The translations under genes and the position numbers were made by a program. Below are positions 19,316 to 31,240 of a stretch of DNA of 64,000 nucleotides, one piece after another (the stretch's first letter is position 1; the number at the start of each line of letters is the position of its first letter). The stretch is from Anoplolepis gracilipes (lineage: Eukaryota > Arthropoda > Insecta > Hymenoptera > Formicidae). Below the pieces are notes generated by a model that saw only the letters and a program-made list of their open reading frames with translations, did not search any database and was not told the origin of the DNA. The stretch is from the NCBI RefSeq assembly GCF_047496725.1, contig NW_027328669.1, forward strand, positions 1,700,501-1,764,500. Reading direction: 5' to 3'.

Positions 19316-19649
19316 TGATAGGTTTATGGTACCAGTCAAATATTATCAAATTGTTTTCAGTCGTAAGTGTTACGTCAATTTATAAGATACGTTTGAATTT
19401 ATAAGACCATTAAAATTCAGTATTTATATAATAAAAATAATCAATAATTATTAAATCAATTATATGTTTAAATATTTAAATACATAATTGCGTTAACAAT
19501 ATGAATATATAAAGACTAACAATTAAAAAATAATACTAATAATAATAACAATATCTAATAATTTATTAATACAAAAATATCTAACTCATTTGAATTACTA
19601 ACACTGTTTATATTAATTTTTTAATTTAATTATTTATTTAGTTATATAC

Positions 19650-20830
19650 AATTTTCATAGATACATAAAAATATTTTTCTTATAATTGTAATCTTATACC
19701 CAGTAAACAGTTAAGTGATTCCGGTTTCGGACATTTCGGTCATGTCCGAATTTTATCTTTTTATAAGGTTTGTGCTCACTAGCAAAATTAAAAAGAAATA
19801 ACAGTTAAATAATGAATATTTTCTTCTTGTACGTTTTTCATATTTTATTAGACACTGTTACTTTAATATTTTCGAATGTTATTTCTATTATATAAAAGTG
19901 TTTAAATTTTTGTGTAACACATTTGTAAACACATTTAAAGTCTTTTGTAATTTCATCAATATATTGTCAATGTCATTAACATATGTATATTTTTAATGCA
20001 ATTTTTGTAAAGAATTTATTTTGCTTTAAAAGTTTCCAATTTTATGTTTTAAATATAAATTTTGTGTTTTAAAGAATTTTAAAGATATTTGATGACTTTA
20101 TTTCAGTACTGTTTCATATCATTAATTTATATATTTTTTAAATATATTTCTCAAAAATTTTATATTGTGTAGAGGTTTACATAATTTTTGAAAAAAATAT
20201 TTTTAAAAATACTATTCTTGCTAGAGATTAAGTTTTTGTGAAGAACACTTTTAGACTAGAATCTTCGACTCTTTTTACTTTACATCTTTGATTATACTTT
20301 GATTATATATTTTCAAACGAATTTCACATATTTTTGTAAAGCTTATATTTTGATTTTGCATTTGCTGACAATAAATTTGTCGTAAAGTTATATTTAATGA
20401 CAATTAATTTTTTTATAAAGAGCAGTTTTGAAGATATTTTTATTTTGCATTTGGCAATCCATTTTTTGTGAAGTTATATTTGATGACGATTAAATTTTAT
20501 ATACATATATATGTTTCTTGTAAAGAACAGTTTTGTATATTTTTTTGATAGCAATTAAATTTTTGTAAAGAGAATTTTTGAAGATTTTTTATGACGATAA
20601 ATATTTTGTAAAAAACACTTTTAGAAAAAGATACACTTAACGCTTTTTTCTGATGTTTTTTAAGATAAGATTTCACATATTTTTGTAAGCTTATTTGATT
20701 GAACTCGATGACGAGGTATTTATTTATAAAGTATATTTTTACTAATTCTATTTTTTATAATATCAATTATAATTATTTTATATATAAAATAAACATATTG
20801 CATATGCATATATCGCTCGTATAAATTGAA
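19650..20830. other. AT-rich unique/degenerate-repeat region, no gene
   Basis: No open frame of note. From about 20,070 to 20,640, phrases such as TTTGATGAC, ATTAAATTTT, TTTTGTAAAGA and CAGTTTTGAAGATATT recur at irregular intervals, suggesting an old decayed tandem repeat. Confidence 0.5.
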
Positions 20831-20834
20831 TATC

Positions 20835-22545
20835 TTCTCTTCTTCTTCTTCTTCTTTTCGAAAGCCTTAAGGCCTGTTTCATCCTCTTTGTAATTCCTCT
20901 GGCGATACAGATGACCAGCTGTCCTTCCATCTTTTCGGCGGGCATCCCGGCGGTCTTCTCGAGTCAGGCTTCCCGTTTCTCGCGATTGTAGCTATTCTGT
21001 CATCGTTCATCTTGAACACATGATTATTCTACTTTCTCCTGCGAGCCCTGACCCATCTTACCACATCCTTCGTCTGGCATTCCTTTTGGATGTCGCTGCT
21101 TCTCTTGCGACCCATAAGTGTGTTCCCGTTATAGCTCTTAACACTCTCATCTCGCTCGTGTGGTATATCTCCCTGCTAAAGCTCTCCCAGTATCCCCTCT
21201 TAATCTCCCGGATTCTGTTATTCGCTTTGTTCCTTACTTCTATATAGTTGGTATAGTCGCTTCTTAGTTTGGTGCTTTTGTATTTTAGGTGTGCGTTCTT
21301 TTTCTCCTTCGCTAGAGCTTTTACTTCTGGCATGAACCAGGGTTTCGTATTTCTGTGGGATGTCGATTTGATAGTTCTTTTCCCTAGGGCTTTCTTAGCT
21401 GTCTGATGTATGTTGCTCTTCAATTTGTTCCACATGGTATCGGTGGTTTCTCCTTCGCTACTTTGTGTGCTTTCTGTCTTTTGAACTAGGCGCCTCTCAT
21501 ACAGGTCCCGGGTGCTCTCATCTCTCAGCGACTCGATGTTAAATTTCTCTGTTATTTGTTCCGTGTTTTTGCCTTTGTGGATCTGTTTCGACATCATTAG
21601 TTTCCCCAGTAACAGGTTGTGATCGGAGCCTATGTTTGCGGAGGTGAGTGCCTTCACGTCCAATATTTGTTCCGGTTTTATGGTTCTGTTAGTTATTATG
21701 TAGTGTATTGTGGACATTGTCTCTCTGTTTCCGTGGAATGTGATCTCGTGTTGAGGCTTGTGCTTGAAAAAGGTGTTATTTATCCTACGTTCATTGTGCA
21801 GAAGTCGATTAGCATTTTACCTCGATCATTTAATGTTTCTTTGTTAAATCGATTTTTAATTCCAGCAATTATTCCATTGCCTATCCTTGCGTTCAGATCG
21901 CCTAATATCATTACGCAATCTTAATGTGGTGTGTTGTCCATCGTCGATTGTAACTGATCGTAGAAGTCGTGCGCTTCCTGATCCGGCCTCCCCGCATTTG
22001 GCGCATAGACTGATATGATATGCAGCACGGTTTTTTCCAGGTTTACTGATAAGATTATGATCCTATTGCTTTTATACTCGATGTTTGTTATGTCATTTGC
22101 CAGTCTGCTGTTGATAAGAATTCCCACTCCCGGCACTGCTCTTGCGTCCTTTGGTTTTCCGGAATATGCAAGGACATATCCGTTGTATTCCGACGTGCCC
22201 TTACTTCTTTTCTTCGTTTCGGAGATTGTGCAAATGTCGATCTTGTGTTCAATTAGTTCCATTATGATCTTTTGGTCTTTGCCAGAGAATGATCTCACGT
22301 TCCAGTATGCCACCCGTAGTTGGTCTTTTCTTTTCCTTTTTCGTAGTTTCCTTGCTCGTGTCCTATTTCTTGCCATTGTCGTTGCCGTGCATCCATCCGA
22401 ATCTGAGGCATTTGCAGTGAATCTGTGAGCCCTCCGTTGTTTTTACTCTAGGCAGGTGGCTGGCCTAACTTAGACACCCTCCTCCTTTGCCCGAGCTTGG
22501 GACCAGCAGATACGCGATATATCAGGCGGACTTAAATTGAATATA
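20835..22545 (-). mobile_element. RTE-type non-LTR retrotransposon with internal RT deletion
   Basis: Reading on the minus strand: a 5' untranslated segment (22,545-22,380) containing GGGCAAAGGAGGAGGGTGT and TTAGGCCAGCCACCTGCC, the endonuclease region, a linker, then a C-terminal RTE-like ending (RRPPGRP...RWEDQL, about 20,960-20,900) and a (CTT)n tail at 20,835-20,856. The reverse transcriptase is absent: sequence jumps from the pre-RT linker to the C-terminal domain near 21,170. Confidence 0.75.
21058..22376 (-). pseudogene. RTE ORF: apurinic-type endonuclease and linker, RT deleted
   Basis: Starts at 22,376 (MARNRTRARKLRKR). The endonuclease (exonuclease-endonuclease-phosphatase fold) shows RVAYWNVRSFSGK, ICTISETK and IISVYAPNAG. 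A stop at 21,921 separates this from a second open segment (21,717-21,058) containing GSDHNLL, the last endonuclease motif, and the linker KTESTQ...NTKPWFMPEVKAL. It then passes into MRVLRAITGTHLW, normally found after the RT. Confidence 0.78.
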
Positions 22546-22559
22546 TTAGCAAATATTAA

Positions 22560-22720
22560 ATTGGGGACAGTGTGGCTACATTCGCTGCGTCGTCAGCTGC
22601 GAACCATCGGGACGTGGGTCCGAGCCCACTAAAAGCCCATATACCTCATTGAAGTTTTTTATGGATATAAGAATGTATTGTAAATAGGAAAATGCAGCAA
22701 AAAATGAGTGTATAGCAAAT
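22560..22720. repeat. Possible tRNA-derived SINE fragment
   Basis: Contains a box-B-like GTGGGTCCGAGCCCAC (about 22,614) after an A-box-like TGGCTACATTCGCTGCG (about 22,572). The arrangement hints at a tRNA-related SINE head abutting the LINE 5' end. Weak. Confidence 0.3.
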
Positions 22721-23027
22721 ATTAAATAGCATATATTGCACAAATTCAAGAAAAATATAATAAATATTGAACAACAAAATTATCACAACAGTACATTTAT
22801 ATCAAATTTTCACACAACATCAAATAATTAATTTTATTTTAAAACTATAAGTCTCTACTTTGAAATGCATTTTTCAGATTGTGAATTTATCCTTTCCCCT
22901 TCCACTGTCTTAAAAAATAACGTATTGTTTAAAAAAATTGCACAGTTTAATGCACGAAATTAAATTAATCTTTTTTGCAAATAATGATCGTAAAATTAAG
23001 ACTTTATGTTGCAAATTAAGAAGAGCT

Positions 23028-23118
23028 ATTCACACACACACACACACGCACACAAACACGCACGCGCACGCACACGCACACGCACATCCACACACACACA
23101 CACACACACACACACATT
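23028..23118. repeat. (CA)n microsatellite
   Basis: Interrupted CA/CG-CA repeats; the His/Thr open frames across it are artefacts of the repeat. Confidence 0.9.
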
Positions 23119-23189
23119 CACTCAATCACTTACACTACGCGCGCACACGTGCATACACAAAATATTTAACTTAGGCTATCAGTTAACGT

Positions 23190-24330
23190 CTAAAAGGGCT
23201 AGTTTACCATATACTAAAAATGTTCAGGAATTGATTTACCTTTTAAAGGTGAAATCTTATAACTCGAAAATACTGTACTGTAAAAATATGGGAGCACAGC
23301 AGTCAGCAATTTTAAGGGAACTAATATATTATATAGTAGAAATTTTTAGAAACCATCCTTTGAAAGTAAAATTTAATATTTTTAAAATTCTATAATATAA
23401 AAATATCTGTCCTGAACTATTGGTCAATGCTTCTAAGGGGGTTAATATGAGTCCTAAGCTGTTGGTCAACGTTTCTAAGGGGGTTAATTTACAATTATAT
23501 TTTAAAACTCATTACTAAAGGATAGTTTTCGAAAATTCTTATTATATGATAAATTAACTGCTAAGAAACGTTAACTAACCATCTAAGTCATATCTTTGCG
23601 ATATGGTATTTTTGAATTACTAGATTTCACCCCCAAAGGGTGGCTTTTAGAAAATGTTACTATATGGTAAACTAACCCCCTCAAAAACGTTAACTAAGGG
23701 TCCAGGTTTCATATTTTTGCGGTACGGCATTTTGGAGTAATTAGATTTTACCCTTAGAGGATAGTTTGCTACAATATTATATGATAAATTTGCCGCCTTA
23801 GAAACGTTAACTAACGGCCCAGGTTTCGTATTTTTGCGATATGGCATTTTTGAGTAATTAAACTTCACCCTCAAAGTGTAGTTTGTTACAATTTTTACTA
23901 TGTGGTAAATTAGTTTCCTTAGAAACGTTAACTAACGACGTGTTTGATATTTTGCGGTACGGTATATTAAGTAATTAGATTTCATCCCCAAATGGTGATC
24001 TCTGAAAATTTTAACTATGTGGTAAATTAGGCGAGCAAACATAACTAATCATCTAAGTCCCATATTATTGTGATACATATTTTTTAGTTATTGGAATTTA
24101 TCCTCAAGAGATGATTTTTTACAATTTTTATATTGTAAATTAGCCCCTTAAAAACTCCCTTAACTAATGACGTAAGTCTCATATATTTGTGGTACGGCAT
24201 TTTTTAGTTATTAGATTTTACCCCGGTATATACATAAGGGGTGGCTATTTAGGATTTTTACTATATGGTAAATTTGCTCTCCTTAGAAATATTAATTAAC
24301 TGCCAGGTTTCATAATTTTGCTATATGCCA
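23190..24330. repeat. Degenerate 119-bp satellite array, about 9 units
   Basis: The landmark TAACTAA after AAACGT recurs at 23,572, 23,691, 23,808, 23,929, 24,042, 24,161 and (as TAATTAA) 24,293. Mean spacing is about 119. Each unit has ACTATATGGTAAATTA, AGAAACGTTAACTAA, ATATTTTTGCGGTACGGCAT, TTTTTGAGTAATTAGATTT and ACCCTCAAAGG. Units are diverged, so the array is old. Confidence 0.88.
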
Positions 24331-25600
24331 TTGTCCAAAATTCAAAAGTTGAGCACGGCAGTGCTGTTTTCGCGCGCGACAGTGCCGTTAGCGCCACTTT
24401 CCAGCCAGCAGCGTTCAAATAAACCTGGAAAATATGAACCTGATTCGCCCGCCAACCTAGCGGCATACCAATGACTGGAAAACATGGCGGACACCTGTAT
24501 CTGAATGACACATTTTCGGCAGAAAAATAAAATCAAAATCAAAATCTTTGCATCAGATGCACGTATCATTTTGATATCGTTATGTTCGGAAAAATTCATA
24601 TTTTTGAATGATATGTTCATTTTTCGAAAATTGTTGTAATGTAGTCAAATATTCCTTTATTTTGTTCTGCTTGTCGAGTGTTAATAATATCGCCTCTTTA
24701 GTTGAGGAAGGATTTTAGGAAACTATGAGGATAAATTGCTAAATGTGCTTACGAAAAAAAAAAGGAATTACATATAATTATCCTTCTATAAATCAATAAA
24801 CAATCGCTTGCATATCAGCATTAAATTAAAAATAAAATACACAACGTACTTAATGTACATAACAAGGTAATAAATAAGAGTTGATATTAACAAAATTATA
24901 TAATCAAATGTTACTCAAACCAATGGCTATAAATGTGACTTGTTATAATTAAGAATGCTTTACAAAAGAAACACAAAAGAATACATGTTGTAAGCGAATA
25001 TGTTTTCCTTATAACTAAATGTAATACTATTTGTGGCGAAATGACTAGTGAGTCTTAAGAGTATACTATTTTTCAAGTAATTATACCGTCTGATCGACGA
25101 TCGGACAGTATATACATAAAACTAACTAAAAAAGTAAGAAAACCTTTAAATAGAGTTTAATTAGACCGTGGCTCAATAAAACGAGAAGCACTGTCTCGTC
25201 CCCCTCTCCCCTCAGTATGGGGTGGGAGGAATTTACGTGGCTTTGAGACAAGATAGAAGCGAGTCAAAATCTGAGATTCTTTGATCTTTTACCTGGTGGA
25301 ATATTAACGTAGGATAAACTGCGACTTATCGCACTCGCCCCGTTGCGGGGGTCGTCGGCAGAGATGTGAGAAAAGAATCAACTGTGGATTCTGTCACCTT
25401 GCGGTAAAGAGGGATGTTGAGCCTGAGAGAACCGCTCAAGATTGCGGCCTCCTCGTCACCTTTCGGCTAATTCCTTTGTAAAGGTCTCGTTACAAGACGT
25501 CACCCTTTTGGCTGTCCCCAGTTGGACATAGGACAATTAGATGCAATAAAAAATGCAATTCTGAACAGAACACAACCGTGAAATCACCAAAACCTGCGCT
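24331..25600. other. Intergenic/unclassified repeat DNA
   Basis: GC-richer block at 24,340-24,500, AT-rich 24,600-25,130, then a 25,150-25,560 stretch (CACTCGCCCCGTTGCGGGGG and similar) that may be the 3' untranslated region or LTR remnant of the adjacent BEL element. I could not match it to the 5' side. Confidence 0.35.
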
Positions 25601-25644
25601 GGTAAAAGCGTCCGACTCGTCACGTGCGATGTTTGCAATAAAAC

Positions 25645-26758
25645 CTACCCGAGAAAGGAAAACTCTCGCCACTCGAAGATCCGCAAAACGAGAGGGAGGG
25701 AGAGCCTTACTGCCGCCAGCGCTCCCTCTTCGGAGACTGTCTTTATCGCGACAGTATTACTCGTTGCCCTAACATTTCCGCCCGCCTTCGACAACAGTTC
25801 TGTCGAATGATTTGTATCTGGATCGTTCGGTAGAACACAGAGCTTAGTTATGGGCCGTTTGAACGTAGAGGCAGCGGTCCTCACGGTAACCACCCTTACG
25901 AGCCCGTCTGGTTCTGGATGGAGGTGTATGATCCGAGCGAGGGGCCATTTACCTGGGTAGCGTTCGTCTGTGATTAGTACCAAGGATCCCTCTTTGATTG
26001 CGTTAGAAGGATGGTACCATTTTGCCTGATAGCGTTGAAGGCACTCGGAGTAGCACCTTGCCCAGAAGTGGTCAACCTTGTTTTAGCAGTTGCCAGCGCG
26101 AGAGCCACGTTGTCTTTTCCTCCGATAAATTCGGTTCTGGAAGTGCTGAAGGTGCTTCCCCAATCAAGAAATGTCCCGATGTTAAAGCGCAGTAATCATT
26201 CACGTCCTCTGATAGCGGACAAAGAGGTCTCGAATTCAACACCGCTTCAATTTGAATTGTGATGGTCGTCATCTCTTCGTATGTCACAATCGCGTCCTTC
26301 AATACTCGTTTTAAATGGTATTTTGTGGACTTAACGGCTGCTTCCCATTTTCCTCCGAAGTGAGGAGCAGACGGTGGATTGAATCTCCATGTTGTGTTAT
26401 CTTTGGCTAGGATTGATGTAAGGTTATAGAACTCCTTTGAAATCAACTCGAACTAACGCCTTAGCTGTGCATCTGCTCCCACAAAGTTAGTTCCACAATC
26501 ACTTTGTAGCGTGGCGCAGATTCCTCTTCTTCCCGTGAAGCGTTTGTATGCGGCAATGAAGGCGTCAGTGGTATAATCTGTAACTACTTCTATGTATACT
26601 GCGGATGTCACGAGATAGACAAAAATGGCTAGATAACCCTTGTAAGTCCGCACTGCCCGGCCTTTCCACGTCTTCAATGTTACAGGGCCGGCGTAGTCGA
26701 GTCCTGAGTTTAGGAAAGGTCTCGCCTGAATTACTCGAGCCGTTGGTAGTTGTCCCAC
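25645..26758 (-). pseudogene. BEL/Pao integrase core and C-terminal domain
   Basis: Open segment 26,758-26,453 has SGLDYAGPV and LQSDCGTNFVGA, giving two catalytic Asp. Segment 26,446-26,072 has APHFGGKWEAAVKS with the catalytic Glu and LNSRPLCPLS. Segment 25,983-25,645 has GKWPLARI and ADG-like tail features (DGLVRVVTVRT, RPITKLCVLP). Confidence 0.82.
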
Positions 26759-27486
26759 CAGTTGCTGAGCTCGGATCCCTCGATAGCGAGATGAATGACC
26801 TCACTGGTGTTCTCCCTCCGACTATCTAATAAGAGCTCCGTATAAAATTTAGAATTACCTGAGTACCTCCATGAAGCATTCTCTCGTGAGCATCGTCTAT
26901 AATTAAATTACTGAGGTGATTCTTTTGATAGTATATATGGATGTTTTGTTTCTCGATCGATCTGGGCATTATGGAGCCGCCCTCCAACTCTGAGCAAGCC
27001 TTCTTGATCCAAAAATGGAATAAGCCGTATCAGTGGATTGGATTTGGGAAGTTGCTCATTTCTTTAGATGGTTTGAATCTCGTTCTGAAAATATGCTTGT
27101 TGAACGATACGTATCCAAAACTTTCGACTCTTATCTAATTTTATCGGCTTCAGTGGGTGTTTCAGTGGTGCTGAATGCGGTATTTTTCGCAGACATGAGA
27201 TAAATCTACGGCAGATCGTAGTTATCCTTAGCAGCTTTGTTAATGAGGAATATCTGTCCAACACTTTCCAGTAAGAAGGTAGTCGAGCGGTCGCATTCAT
27301 GACGTTCCCGGATCGTTGTTCTAGTTCGGCTTCCTGTGGAGATTCGTGAGTGAATGAAGGCCAGGACGAATTTAGCTCCGACAGCCACGTAGGTCCCTTC
27401 CACCATAATTCATGATGCGTCAATTGAGCTGGAGTCAAGCCTCGAGAGGCGCAATCCGCTGGGTTTTCCTTCCCGGATATGAAACG

Positions 27487-27914
27487 TCATGTCGCAACCG
27501 GTAGGAGCTCGAGTATGTTCACAACGCGATTGTGAACAAAATCTTTCCAACGGGACGGGTGCGCCGATATCCATGTGAGCGCCACTGAAGAGTCAGTCCA
27601 ACAAATTACTGACGCGTTAGAAAGATCTAACGCTTTTAAGGCATTCGATAATAAACACGTCAGAAGCTGAGCAGCGGTGAGCTCGAGTCGCAGTATTGAG
27701 AGGCGTTTAATTGGCGCAACCTTCGTCTTGGAGCACAGTAGACGCGTAATAAATCTGCCATTCTCAGTGAGAACTCTCGTGTAGATCGCCGCCGCCATAG
27801 CAAGACGCGATGCGTCTGAAAATCCATGCACTTCCACCATGGATATGCAGTTGCTAAAACCGAGGTATGAATAGTTGTTTCAATTGTTGTAATTGCTTTC
27901 GAAAGCTTGCCCAT
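27487..27914 (-). pseudogene. BEL/Pao RNase H domain
   Basis: HGFSDASRLAMAAAIY, LRLELTAAQLL and CWTDSSVALTWI supply the D-E-D residues of RNase H. A frame break lies near 27,840 where the preceding segment (27,914) overlaps. Confidence 0.8.
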
Positions 27915-27946
27915 CGGTTCTGCAACTCCGAGGAAAGAGGGTCGTC

Positions 27947-28800
27947 TCAGTCAGCTTTGGTTAGCCAGAGCTCTTGTAGTATGATTTTGGCTTTGATCAA
28001 AGCCGGTGCGATCAACCCTAAGGGATCGTACAAACGTGCTATCTTGGAGGCCACTACTCTCTTTGTAAGTGTAGAAGCGCTGGATGTGATGGCGGCTTCG
28101 AAATGGAAGGTGTCGGTGACAGGTTGCCATACGAGACCCAGTATCTTACATAACGATGATTCGAATTCGACAGTGCTTGGCATCTCGATGACAGAGTTGA
28201 GCAAAACTTCTGTGCAATTGCTATTCCATTTCTGAAGTGGAAATTTGCCAGCTTCACAGAGCTGAGTCAGCTGTTGAATTGTTTCCTTAGCCTCGGGGAT
28301 TGTATCCGCTCCTCCGAAGATATCATCGACGTACCTGCTTTTTATCAGGGGGACAATAGCCTTAGGAAAGCGTTGACCTTCGTCTTTTATCAGCTGTAGG
28401 ATTGTACGTAGCGCTAAAAATGGAGCGCAATTTAGACCATAAGTTGCCGTCGTGAATTGATGTGGAATTACTCGTCCATTCTGGTCATACCAGAGCACCC
28501 TCTGGAGATCCCGGTCGTCTTGGTGAATTGTGATCTGGCGGTATATTTTAACTATGTCAGTAGAGAAAAGTATACGGTGCGTACGGGTCCATAAGAGGAC
28601 CTCTGTTATGCCCGTTTGTAGTTTGCTTCCTGCTAGAAGGATGTCATTGAGTGAGTAACCACTACTCGTTCTACTCGATCCGTTGAAAACGACCCTTAAC
28701 TTGGTAGTGCTGCTGCTTTCCCGAAGGACACCCAGGTGTGGTAGGTAATATACTGGAGAATCCTGGTTTCAACGATTCGGCCGTCACCATGTGTCATAGG
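27947..28800 (-). pseudogene. BEL/Pao reverse transcriptase fragment
   Basis: The open part (28,498-27,947) includes TTATYGLNCAPFLALRT and the catalytic box SRYVDDIFGGADT (about 28,335-28,300). It ends with KIARLYDPLGLIAPALIKAK, the Pao linker signature. The upstream half of the RT to 28,800 is broken. Confidence 0.85.
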
Positions 28801-28824
28801 CTTAGATATTCTCTGATAAACTCA

Positions 28825-29634
28825 TTATAAAGTTGTTTGAAAGCAGTTTGATTCAAATATCTTGTACAGCCTGTTTAAGGCAGTAAGCGCTCTTGTCCTA
28901 GAATCCCCTAGTAGTCGTGGATCGGTCTTGACCAGAAGACACACTATATATCTTCCAGTCACATCCCTTGAGTGAATAGATAGAAATTGATTTTCGCAAT
29001 TCTCTTCTTCTTTGCTTAAGACATAAGATTTTGTAGCAGGAAGTTCCTCTTGTCTCCAGAATCTGGAAATAAGATCTTGCAGCTCGTTATCTAACTCACA
29101 ATGATAGGCTTGTGCCGGCGATGTCACTCCGTCTGTGGAAGCGGCGCCGGAAAGAATCCATCCAAAAATGGTCTGTTGAGCTATCGGCGTTGATGGTTCC
29201 CCTCGTATCAGGTTCGGCTTTATTACTTGGCCGTAATTATCAGAGCCTATAATCACGTGGATGTGACTGGAGCAAGCAAAGTCCGGATCCGCAAGCTGTA
29301 TATTTTCAAGGTGAGGCCAAAAGGAGGGAATGGATATATGTGTCGGTATTTTTGTTGTGAGGCGAGGTAGAACATAAGCATCGACGATGCAGTTTGAGGC
29401 CATGTCATAAATCAAGTGTAATTTTACTGTTACTCTTCCCTTAGTGTGGCCTGAGTATGTGCCACCGATTCCTACAAGCGGTATTGACGCTGAAGATTTT
29501 TTGATCTTTGCCCGTTGAATCAAATCTTCCGAGATAAAAGACAATTTGGAGCCTTGATCTATCAACAACCGTATTGTATAGAGTTCGCCATCGTCTCTCC
29601 TCAATAAGGCTCTGCTTGTTGCTAGTAACGTCAT
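28825..29634 (-). pseudogene. BEL/Pao aspartic protease domain
   Basis: 269-residue open segment. Active-site-like LLIDQGSKLSFI near the N-terminus, then GIGGTYSGHTKG and IGSDNYGQVI, with FGWILSGA, all characteristic of BEL/Pao (DUF1758-type) proteases. Reading breaks at 28,825 before the RT. Confidence 0.82.
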
Positions 29635-29757
29635 TTTCCGTTGAAGAGGCGCCTGCTCAATTTGGTGTGCACATACTCTTTTTTGTCATTGTATAGCGGC
29701 TTGGGATTGTGGGAGCTCTGATGGCTGTGGAGTTGCGATCTTTGTCTGCATCTCAGA

Positions 29758-30099
29758 ATGATTTTTAGCGGAAAGCGCGTTGTTGTCATAAATCGATGTA
29801 ATGAAATAGATTTTCTTTCCCCATCATATTCCCCTGTACCCGTTTCACCTTCAGTCATCGATATATCCGATGACTCACCGCCGTCGTCTCCCCCAACATT
29901 TTCCGATTCCTCGTCCGTAATCCTCTTGGATAATTCATCGAACCACACGATAGAATTACCCGACTCTTTGGAATATTCTCCAGCAGACTTTGACACTTCT
30001 GCGCTTCCCTGCTTAGAATCAAAGCTTGCATCCATGTCCGATTCCGCTCTCCTTAACATTATAGATAGCGTCTTCGAAGACATCGACATCGCGCCGTAA
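29758..30099 (+). other. Ser/Pro/Asp-rich open frame of uncertain reality
   Basis: 113 residues with SVIDISDDSPPSSPP, SVILLDNSS and an acidic C-terminus NIIDSVFEDIDIAP; composition resembles a transcription-factor tail with SIM-like cores. The opposite strand is also open (29,631-30,089), so one is a shadow. It lies where the BEL gag should be. Could be a displaced host exon or a chance frame. Confidence 0.3.
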
Positions 30100-30235
30100 C
30101 ATACATAACACTTTACGCAAATCTTTATTATTATATTTTTTTTTCATAAACTATTGTAACAAATACCAACCAGGATAAAATCTTTAGAATTGCACTCGTT
30201 CCCCCTCTTTTCTGGTTGATGACCTCCGTACTTAT

Positions 30236-30632
30236 GTAACACCCGCGATCCACACACGAACACACATACACTCATACAAATAATTTTAAGGCCGATATCA
30301 ATAAAGTTATATGTATAATGGTAAGGATCAATTGAATAAATGTTAATCTAAAAATTAAATAATCGGTAAACTTATTTAACTCCCTCACTCTCTCCACGCG
30401 AAAGATCACACTTGGTCCCGTCCTGCGTAAAAGAGATTCGATCCTCTTACCAAAAAGGGATCACCGAGAGAGCGTTCGCATAACAGAGTAATAACGACAC
30501 CCGTCGTTTACCTGTTTGCTAACCTGCAGCTCGCTCGACCGAGTTACTCGTCGATAAGACTTTTGACATCGGAACAGTTCCTGTTACGCCCTTCCTCTGA
30601 CCCATCCTTACTACGGGCCTGGACATAACAAA
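30236..30632 (-). repeat. Possible 5' LTR of the BEL element
   Basis: On the minus strand the segment begins TGTTATGTCCAGGCCC (30,632) and could end GGGTGTTACA (30,236), a TG...CA form with short matching ends. I found no matching 3' LTR near 25 kb, so this is tentative. Confidence 0.3.
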
Positions 30633-30652
30633 TATAATCCTATGCGTACAGG

Positions 30653-30925
30653 ATGTCATATTATATTACATTACCACGAAATACGAGGAAGAGGCACTCA
30701 AAAGAAAAGTCTGTAAGAACTCCAGAAATTATCGCAAAGGCTCAACAGCACATTTTAGAGGACCCTGGGCAGTCTCTGACAAAAATAGCTAGAACTTTGG
30801 ATGTGAGTGACACTACAATGCGTCGAATTGGTGAAGAGGACCTACGCTATAAATCCTATGTAATAAAAGTTCGCCAAATGCTTTCCGAGACTGCTAAAAT
30901 GAAGAGAGTTGCTCGCTGTCAATAA
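30653..30925 (+). pseudogene. Tc1/mariner transposase N-terminal HTH fragment
   Basis: Encodes VRTPEIIAKAQQHILEDPG, SLTKIARTLDVSDTTMRRI and DLRYKSYVIKVRQML, the paired helix-turn-helix of mariner-type transposases. It ends at 30,925, where the TIR of the pogo-type element starts; the DDE domain is missing. Confidence 0.75.
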
Positions 30926-31149
30926 TTAATATATATGTTATGTGACAATTAATATATAATTTGCAATTTATAAAAAAAGTAATGTTTTTATACATTAAAA
31001 ATAGAACTAGTCGAACAAAGAAAATCTTTGACGGGATGCCGACGTTAATATAGATACAATAGTTCATTTCTATAAATAAACAGATGCGTTTACGCAACCG
31101 CGAAATGAGTTAGTGCAATATAGTTTTATTTATAACCGCGTGCAGCGGA

Positions 31150-31240
31150 ACACGTACTATAAAAGCATCTATCAAATCAAGCAGCAGTTTAAGTTTAGTT
31201 GAATTCAGCAGCAGTTCTGTCTTGCGTATGTATACATTAT
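31150..31240 (+). promoter_or_regulatory. Probable transposase promoter and 5' splice site
   Basis: ACTATAAAAGCAT (TATA-like, about 31,158) followed by AGCAGCAGTTTAAG and then CTTGCGTATGTATAC (about 31,220), a GTATGT donor-like site. Placed just inside the TIR, ahead of the transposase. Confidence 0.4.

Larger units (their letters stand above)
14215..19645. repeat. 2.72-kb tandem duplication of Polinton right end plus flanking DNA
   Basis: Unit A (about 14,215-16,933) and unit B (about 16,940-19,645) are near identical: 14,325 matches 17,050, 14,881 matches 17,606 (offset 2,725) and 16,059 matches 18,773 (offset 2,714). Each contains the GT tract, two small genes, the right TIR, and about 940 bp of Penelope-like and AT-rich flank. 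Unit A ends in TTTAGTTATA directly followed by the unit B microsatellite; unit B runs into unique DNA at about 19,647. The TIR subrepeats differ in detail between units near 15,590-15,660. Confidence 0.95.
25645..29640 (-). mobile_element. Decayed BEL/Pao LTR retrotransposon (pol region)
   Basis: Minus-strand domains in order: aspartic protease (29,634-28,825), reverse transcriptase (about 28,800-27,947), RNase H (27,914-27,487), a linker (27,438-27,064), integrase (26,758-26,072) and a C-terminal domain (25,983-25,645). This protease-RT-RH-integrase order and the motifs fit BEL/Pao. Multiple frame breaks. Gag is not identifiable. Confidence 0.85.

Noticed and set aside
22938..23395. His/Thr-rich plus-strand frames near 23 kb
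   Set aside because: Translation of a (CA)n repeat and satellite DNA.
23190..24330. CRISPR-like spaced repeats
   Set aside because: Units are 119 bp, contiguous and diverged, in a eukaryotic genome; this is satellite DNA.
25150..30632. Complete LTR pair for the BEL element
   Set aside because: A TG...CA segment is seen at 30.2-30.6 kb, but I could not find a matching copy on the 25-kb side.
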